Source: Lysobacterales bacterium (GTDB lineage: Bacteria > Pseudomonadota > Gammaproteobacteria > Xanthomonadales > SZUA-5). Taken from it: a stretch of 10,289 nt of DNA. The notes under the pieces are model-generated. The model saw only the letters and a program-made list of their open reading frames with translations. It did not search any database and had not been told where the DNA came from. Shown one piece after another: positions 6,659-10,289 of the stretch (the stretch's first letter is position 1; each line of letters begins with the position of its first letter). Position numbers and translations under genes: made by a program. Location of the stretch: the NCBI GenBank assembly GCA_024710675.1, contig JANJUH010000128.1:1-10289 (forward strand). Direction: 5' to 3'.

Positions 6659-7867
6659 ATGCGCATCCACGCCGTTCTCGCTCTCTTGCTGCTGTGCACA
6701 TGCGCTACGGCGTCCGCGCAGACCTACGAGCTGACCTGGACGCTGAAGCCCGAGCCCAAGACGAAGAGCGCGCAGGGCAGCCTCGCGCTTGGGCGCGGCG
6801 CCAGCGAGATCCGCGAGATCGACTTTCACTTCCCCGCGGCCTACTCCGACATCCAGGCCGACGGCCAGCTCGAACGCAAGGGTGAGCGTGCCGTGTGGAC
6901 GCCGCCCAGGCGCGGCGGCGTGATCCGCTGGCGCGTCGCCATCGAGCAGCGCCGCAGCGACGGCACCTATCGGAGCCACTTCCCGGGCGACTGGGCGATT
7001 TTCAGGGGCGATCGCGTGTTTCCGGCCGCCTCGGTGCGGGCGACGAAAGGGGCGCAATCGCGGGCGCGACTGGTCCTCGACCTGCCCCGTGGCTGGCACA
7101 AGGACACGCCTTATCTGGCCGAGCCCGACGGCAGCTTCCGCGTCGACGACCCCGACCGTCGCTTCGATCGCCCGGTCGGCTGGATGGCGATCGGCGCGAT
7201 CGGCACCCGTCGCGACCTGATCGCCGGCAGCGAGATCGCGCTCGCCGCCCCGCGCGACGAGGGTGCCCGCCGCATGGACATGCTGGCCTTCCTGTCCTTC
7301 ACGCTGCCGACGATGAAGGACGCCTTCGGTACGCTGCCCGACAAGATCCTGATCGTGCAGGCACCCGACCCGATGTGGCGCGGTGGCCTGTCGGGACCAC
7401 GCTCGCTGTACCTGCACCTCGACCGGCCGATGGTCAGCGAGAACGCCACCAGCACGCTGCTGCACGAACTGACCCACGTCGCCACCCGCATCCGCGGCGC
7501 CAGCGATCGCGACGACTGGATAGCCGAGGGTCTCGCCGAGTTCTATGGCTTCGAGATCCTGCGCCGCGCCGGCGGCATCTCCGACGAGCGCTACCAACGC
7601 ACGCTGGCCTGGCTGGCCGATTGGGGCAAGGACGTGCGCACGCTGCGTAGCGAAGGCTCGAAAGCCGAGACCACCGCGCGGGCGGTCGTTTTGCTCGAAG
7701 ACCTCGACCGCGAAATCCGGCAGAAGACCAACGAGCGCAAGAACCTGGACGATGTCACCCGCCGCCTGATGAAAGTGCGCGCGGTCAGCACCAGGCGCTT
7801 CATCGAGACGGCAGAACAGGTCGCTGGCGGAAAGCTGCGCACGCTCGATACGCCCTTGCTGCGCTGA
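6659..7867 (+). CDS. Secreted zinc-metallopeptidase-like protein (gluzincin type, M61/M1-like)
   Basis: Encodes 402 residues. Residues 1-20 form a signal peptide with an ASA|Q cleavage site, so the protein is periplasmic or secreted. The cysteines at 13 and 15 do not form a lipobox. Residues about 21-200 look like a beta-rich N-terminal domain. The zinc site is HELTH (H269, E270, H273) followed after 16 residues by E290 in WIAEGLAEFYGFE. This is the HExxH...E gluzincin arrangement, where two His and a Glu bind zinc and E270 is the general base. In M1 and M61 peptidases the second-His-to-Glu gap is usually 18 or more, so the shorter gap suggests a distinct subgroup. After residue 330 the chain is charged and helical. 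The ATG at 6659 is supported by GGAGG (6645-6649), 9 bases upstream, and by the signal peptide; the frame extends back to 6371 without coding character. The substrate is unknown. Confidence 0.8.
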   Translation: MRIHAVLALLLLCTCATASAQTYELTWTLKPEPKTKSAQGSLALGRGASEIREIDFHFPAAYSDIQADGQLERKGERAVWTPPRRGGVIRWRVAIEQRRSDGTYRSHFPGDWAIFRGDRVFPAASVRATKGAQSRARLVLDLPRGWHKDTPYLAEPDGSFRVDDPDRRFDRPVGWMAIGAIGTRRDLIAGSEIALAAPRDEGARRMDMLAFLSFTLPTMKDAFGTLPDKILIVQAPDPMWRGGLSGPRSLYLHLDRPMVSENATSTLLHELTHVATRIRGASDRDDWIAEGLAEFYGFEILRRAGGISDERYQRTLAWLADWGKDVRTLRSEGSKAETTARAVVLLEDLDREIRQKTNERKNLDDVTRRLMKVRAVSTRRFIETAEQVAGGKLRTLDTPLLR

Positions 7868-7868
7868 G

Positions 7869-7896
7869 CACGAGGGCACGAGGGCACGAGGGCACG
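7869..7896. repeat. 8-bp tandem repeat just after the metallopeptidase stop
   Basis: CACGAGGG occurs three times in tandem (7869-7876, 7877-7884, 7885-7892) followed by CACG, starting two bases after the TGA. It is a short perfect microsatellite, probably produced by replication slippage. It is too short and lacks spacers, so it is not a CRISPR. Confidence 0.85.
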
Positions 7897-7903
7897 GAAA
7901 AGC

Positions 7904-7934
7904 CGGGTTGGGTCGATGCCTTGATGTCAACCCG
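7904..7934 (+). terminator. Weak hairpin downstream of the metallopeptidase gene
   Basis: CGGGTTG (7904-7910) pairs perfectly with CAACCCG (7928-7934) around a 17-base loop. It lies 40 bases after the peptidase stop and about 105 bases before the next gene. It might slow or end transcription, but it lacks a T-run and has a large loop, so the assignment is tentative. Confidence 0.25.
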
Positions 7935-7999
7935 ATCTGGCGCTGGCGTGCGCTGATGAGTCCACCACTGCCCGAGCCTGGGCTCTGCCCCGCCATGCC

Positions 8000-8005
8000 T
8001 ATACT
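8000..8005 (+). promoter_or_regulatory. Possible -10 box for the ParA-type gene
   Basis: TATACT at 8000-8005 matches TATAAT at five of six positions and lies 33 bases before the start codon at 8039. I find no good -35 box at the right spacing, so this is a weak call. Confidence 0.28.
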
Positions 8006-8038
8006 CGCGGCGGCGGGGAGGCCAGACGGAGAAAACGC

Positions 8039-8812
8039 ATGATCCGGGTCGTCTTCAACCAGAAGGGCGGGGTGGGCAAGTCCACGATCGTCTGCAACCT
8101 CGCCGCGATCGCGGCCAGCCAGGGCATCCGCACGCTGGTCGTCGACCTCGACGCCCAGGCCAATTCCACACGCTACCTGCTCGGCAGCGAGACCGCGCCC
8201 GAAGCCGGCGTGGCCGATTTCTTCGAGGAGACGCTCTCCTACCGGCTGCGCGCGCGCGATCCGGCCGAGTTCGTGACGCCCTCGCCCTTCGAGAATCTCG
8301 CCGTGATGGCAGCTGATGGGCGCCTGGCCGAGCTGCAGAACAAGCTCGAGAGCAAGTTCAAGATCATGAAGCTCGGCGAGGCACTGGCCACCTTGTCGAA
8401 GGAGTTCAAGCAGATCTGGATCGACACCCCGCCGGCGCTGAACTTCTACACGCTTTCGGCACTGATCGGCGCCGATCGCTGCCTGATTCCCTTCGATTGC
8501 GACGAGTTCTCGCGCCAGGCGCTGTACCGGCTGATGGACAACGTCGACGAGATCCGCGCCGACCACAACAAGAAGCTCAAGGTCGAGGGCATCGTCGTCA
8601 ACCAGTTCAATGCGCGCTCGAACCTGCCGACGCGCGTGGTCGAGGAGCTGATCGCCGAAAAGTTGCCGGTGCTGCCGCAGTACATCTCCTCGAGCATCAA
8701 GATCAAGGAAAGCCACGAGGCATGCCGGCCCCTGGTCTACCTCGAGCCCGGGCACAAGGTGGCGCAGGAGTACCGGGCGCTCTATGACTTGCTGGGGAAG
8801 AGGAAGCGGTGA
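8039..8812 (+). CDS. Orphan ParA-family (deviant Walker) ATPase
   Basis: Encodes 257 residues. The deviant Walker A motif KGGVGKST spans residues 9-16, with signature lysine K9 and P-loop lysine K14. The A' motif is VVDLDAQANST (34-44) and Walker B is IWIDTPP (126-132). These define the ParA/MinD/Soj class of dimerising ATPases that position DNA or protein cargo on the nucleoid or membrane. The length is that of small ParA/Soj proteins, without the N-terminal DNA-binding domain of plasmid ParA, and the C-terminus ends in a basic KRKR. No parB gene or obvious parS site is nearby, so it probably positions something other than the chromosome, or works with a partner encoded elsewhere; this is an inference. 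GGAG (8028-8031) lies 7 bases before the ATG. It has gaps of about 170 bases before and 350 after, so it is probably a single-gene transcript. Confidence 0.92.
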   Translation: MIRVVFNQKGGVGKSTIVCNLAAIAASQGIRTLVVDLDAQANSTRYLLGSETAPEAGVADFFEETLSYRLRARDPAEFVTPSPFENLAVMAADGRLAELQNKLESKFKIMKLGEALATLSKEFKQIWIDTPPALNFYTLSALIGADRCLIPFDCDEFSRQALYRLMDNVDEIRADHNKKLKVEGIVVNQFNARSNLPTRVVEELIAEKLPVLPQYISSSIKIKESHEACRPLVYLEPGHKVAQEYRALYDLLGKRKR

Positions 8813-8819
8813 GTGGTCC

Positions 8820-8836
8820 GCGCGCCTGCGGCGCGC
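8820..8836 (+). terminator. GC hairpin right after the ParA-type gene
   Basis: GCGCGCC (8820-8826) pairs with GGCGCGC (8830-8836) across a TGC loop, 7 bases after the stop codon. Its placement suggests a transcript 3' end, but no T-run follows, so it may be a stabilising or REP-like hairpin instead of a true intrinsic terminator. Confidence 0.45.
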
Positions 8837-8838
8837 TC

Positions 8839-9001
8839 AGTGGTGAGTGAGTGGCGGGGCGCGCGCCGGCCAGATTTCTGCCGCTCGCATGCTTCGCTTC
8901 CCTCGTGTTGCCTCAAAAAGCGTCCGGATGAATCCGGACCCACCCAAGCTGCGCAAGCCCGTGGGTCGGCATTCATGCCGACGCTTCTGCCACTCACCAC
9001 T
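8839..9001. repeat. Nested inverted-repeat element (two REP-like modules inside outer arms)
   Basis: Two modules of one consensus face each other. Module A is 8918-8943, with stem GTCCGGAT/ATCCGGAC at 8922-8929 and 8932-8939. Module B is 8961-8986 on the opposite strand, with stem GTCGGCAT/ATGCCGAC at 8965-8972 and 8975-8982. Both read AAGC, stem, GA, stem, then CCAC on their own strand. The stems differ at two positions per arm, but both stay fully paired. GACCCAC (8937-8943) also pairs with GTGGGTC (8961-8967), joining the modules into one larger fold. Outside them the 11-bp arms AGTGGTGAGTG (8839-8849) and CACTCACCACT (8991-9001) are exact inverted repeats. I see no gene in 8813-9163. Confidence 0.82.
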
Positions 9002-9093
9002 CAGCAGTCGCTGGATTGCTCCTCAGGTGCCCCATTCACACCACCCTGACGCCCGCTGCGGTGTCTTTTCGGTCTGCGCGCGAAGATCGCGTT

Positions 9094-9133
9094 TATGATC
9101 GGTGACCCAGCGTGACGGCGGCGGTGCCGTCAC
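9094..9133 (+). promoter_or_regulatory. Possible -10 box and leader hairpin upstream of the PspA-family gene
   Basis: TATGAT (9094-9099) matches the -10 consensus at five of six positions, but no clear -35 precedes it. Just downstream GTGACGGC (9112-9119) pairs perfectly with GCCGTCAC (9126-9133) around a 6-base loop. If transcription starts near 9106, the hairpin lies at the very 5' end of the mRNA, 30 bases before the start codon. It could protect the transcript or be a dyad operator. I do not see a clear sigma-54 -24/-12 site of the kind used by classical psp operons. Confidence 0.35.
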
Positions 9134-9163
9134 CCGCAAACCATTCGATCGAGGAGTCCCGTG

Positions 9164-9901
9164 ATGATCTTCCAGAAGTTCTGGGGTGCGCTGCGTGCGC
9201 AGATCAACAAGCTCGCCAACTTCTTCTGGGAGGCCGATCCGGTCGCGCAGATGCGCTACGAGTACGACCGCTCGGTCGAAGAGCTGAAGAACGGTCGCGT
9301 CGGCCTCGAACAGTACCGTGGCCTTGTCGAGAAGGTCACCCGCCAGGTACGCGAAGGCGAGCGCCACATCCAGCAGCTCGAGGCGCAGGCCAAGGCCTAT
9401 CTCAAGGCCGGTGACCGCGCCACCGCCGCCAAGTTCGCGCTCGAGATGGAGAAGGCGAAGAAGGACCTCGAGAGCAACCGCGAGCAGCTCGCGATGCACG
9501 AGCAGGCCTACAACAACAGCCTCGCGAAGATCCAGCACGCCACCAAGAAGCTCGGCGAGGTGCGCGAGAAGATCCAGCGCTACGACGCCGAGCTGAAGAT
9601 GAGCGAGGCCGAAGCCGAGGTCGCCAAGCTCGCAGAGACCTTCAACTTCAACGTCACCACCGACTTCGGGCAACTGGAGCAGGTGGTGCAGGAGCGCATC
9701 GACAAGAACCGCGGCGCCGTGCGTGTGGCCGCCGACCTGTCGAGCCGCGGCGTCGCCGAGATCGAGGCCGAGCAGAAGATGGAGCAGGTGATGGCCGAGG
9801 ACGCGCTCAAGCGCCTGGAAATGGACATGGGCCTGGTCACGCCGGAGATCGCCAACACGCCGCCGGCGCAGAAGGAACTGGGTCCGGCACAGTCGAATTG
9901 A
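9164..9901 (+). CDS. PspA/IM30 family membrane-stress protein
   Basis: Encodes 245 residues, almost wholly helical. Residues 1-23 (MIFQKFWGALRAQINKLANF and on) form an amphipathic helix of the kind PspA uses to bind membranes. The heptad-rich coiled-coil core follows (about 30-155), then a short break at NFNVTTDFG and a further helical segment (170-220), ending in a Pro-rich tail. PspA/IM30/Vipp1 proteins are ESCRT-III relatives that polymerise on the inner membrane to protect or remodel it under envelope stress. The protein differs from E. coli PspA in sequence and is somewhat longer. No pspB, pspC or pspF is next to it, so regulation is probably not the classical sort. GAGGAG (9151-9156) lies 7 bases before the ATG at 9164 and only 4 before a GTG at 9161, so the ATG is preferred; the choice changes one residue. 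The following gene starts 46 bases downstream and is probably in the same operon. Confidence 0.9.
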   Translation: MIFQKFWGALRAQINKLANFFWEADPVAQMRYEYDRSVEELKNGRVGLEQYRGLVEKVTRQVREGERHIQQLEAQAKAYLKAGDRATAAKFALEMEKAKKDLESNREQLAMHEQAYNNSLAKIQHATKKLGEVREKIQRYDAELKMSEAEAEVAKLAETFNFNVTTDFGQLEQVVQERIDKNRGAVRVAADLSSRGVAEIEAEQKMEQVMAEDALKRLEMDMGLVTPEIANTPPAQKELGPAQSN

Positions 9902-9947
9902 CCGAGCCGGAGCGCCACCAACCGACGCATACAAGGGGAATCTACGC

Positions 9948-10220
9948 ATGAACGGCCAACCGAAGCCGGGTTTCTACTTCGTCGTCCTCCTGGTCATCCT
10001 CGCCCTCGTGGGCTACGGGATGTACCGGATGAAGACGCCCACCGACAGCGGTGCCAGCAGCAGTGCACAGAGCCAGCAGGATGGCGGTGGCAGCGATGCG
10101 CCCGTGGCCGCCGGTGACGGCGGCGCCGAAGCGCCCGACAGCACGGGCATCACCACCGTCAAGGAATACGCCTACGTTCCAAGCCAGCGGCAGCCGGACG
10201 ACAAGTGTGTCTCCAACTAA
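9948..10220 (+). CDS. One-TM protein downstream of pspA; probably the cut N-terminus of a larger binding-protein/OmpA-type protein
   Basis: As read, this gives 90 residues: a short cytoplasmic start, one membrane segment (about 9-26, FYFVVLLVILALVGYGM), a low-complexity Ser/Gly/Ala linker (30-65), then GITTVKEYAYVPSQRQPDDK before a TAA. AAGGGGA lies 8 bases before the ATG, and the gene follows the PspA gene closely. The N-terminus and the EAPDSTGITTVKEYAY segment match, from memory, a much longer protein often found after PspA genes in this bacterial group. That protein is an N-terminally anchored periplasmic protein with a phosphate-type solute-binding domain and an OmpA-like domain. The frame after the TAA continues in register with that protein, so the stop looks like a nonsense change or sequence error. 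The start and membrane anchor are well supported; the identity of the full protein is moderate. Confidence 0.7.
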   Translation: MNGQPKPGFYFVVLLVILALVGYGMYRMKTPTDSGASSSAQSQQDGGGSDAPVAAGDGGAEAPDSTGITTVKEYAYVPSQRQPDDKCVSN

Positions 10221-10289
10221 AAGCCGATGGAAGCGAGCACGGTGCGCTTAGCGATCAACGTGTGGCACGAATTGCGACATCTCGTCTAC
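10221..10289 (+). pseudogene. Continuation of the same frame after an in-frame TAA (partial, right edge)
   Basis: The 23 codons after the TAA stay open to the edge and read KPMEASTVRLAINVW, then HELRHLVY. As I remember the family, a tyrosine stands where TAA (10218-10220) lies, and NVW is followed by AGWAPIIY. The observed segment has the same spacing and keeps only the final Tyr and hydrophobic character. One change (TAC or TAT to TAA) would explain the stop. Several further replacements in the last 25 bases suggest either gene decay or poor sequence at an end. Confidence 0.5.

Noticed and set aside
6659..6721. Lipoprotein signal in the metallopeptidase
   Set aside because: The cysteines at residues 13 and 15 are not preceded by a lipobox; an ASA|Q signal peptidase I site fits better.
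7869..7896. CRISPR-like repeat
   Set aside because: Octamer units without spacers; a simple tandem repeat.
6641..8755. Minus-strand open frame of 704 codons across the peptidase and ParA genes
   Set aside because: It runs antisense through two well-supported genes and their intergenic repeats, has shadow-like composition and no recognisable motif.
8813..9049. Short open frames within 8813-9163
   Set aside because: They are translations of the inverted-repeat element, lack ribosome sites and have no protein-like features.

Overview
The window is GC-rich, gene-dense bacterial chromosome, most likely from a gammaproteobacterium of the Xanthomonadales/Lysobacterales (Xanthomonadaceae or Rhodanobacteraceae type). 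That placement is an inference. It rests on the long-form SpeA arginine decarboxylase, the small 'host attachment' family protein, the Hanks-type kinase, the PspA gene followed by a membrane-anchored protein, and above all the GTAG-type REP palindromes and other short inverted repeats between genes. I see no rRNA, tRNA, insertion sequence, CRISPR array, phage gene or plasmid gene.

Layout, left to right. (1) The minus-strand 5' part of a polytopic membrane protein of O-antigen-ligase type runs off the left edge. (2) About 650 bases without a convincing gene follow. They hold a perfect 12-bp hairpin and an AT-richer patch. (3) A membrane-spanning Ser/Thr protein kinase with an uncharacterised C-terminal domain is followed by a host-attachment-family protein on the same strand. 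(4) A G-rich/C-rich inverted repeat around a palindrome precedes speA, the biosynthetic arginine decarboxylase. (5) speA converges on a periplasmic solute-binding protein. The 58 bases between them are a REP pair whose two ends supply both TAG stop codons. (6) Divergent from the binding protein is a secreted zinc-metallopeptidase-like protein (HELTH plus a downstream Glu). (7) An orphan ParA-type ATPase is followed by 350 bases of nested inverted repeats. (8) A PspA/IM30 coiled-coil protein precedes a one-TM protein. That protein's frame is cut by TAA, yet appears to continue in register to the right edge.

How the genes work together. The kinase and host-attachment gene may be co-transcribed (85-base gap), as may pspA and the gene after it (46-base gap). 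SpeA makes agmatine for putrescine synthesis on its own transcript. Several products are envelope or periplasmic (ligase-like protein, kinase sensor domain, binding protein, peptidase, PspA and partner), so the region leans to envelope functions. No single pathway ties it together.

I did not find a clearly new multi-gene system. The most unusual signals are in the intergenic DNA: stop codons provided by a REP pair, a two-module REP with compensatory stem changes, opposed potential G-quadruplex arms, and the interrupted frame at the right end.
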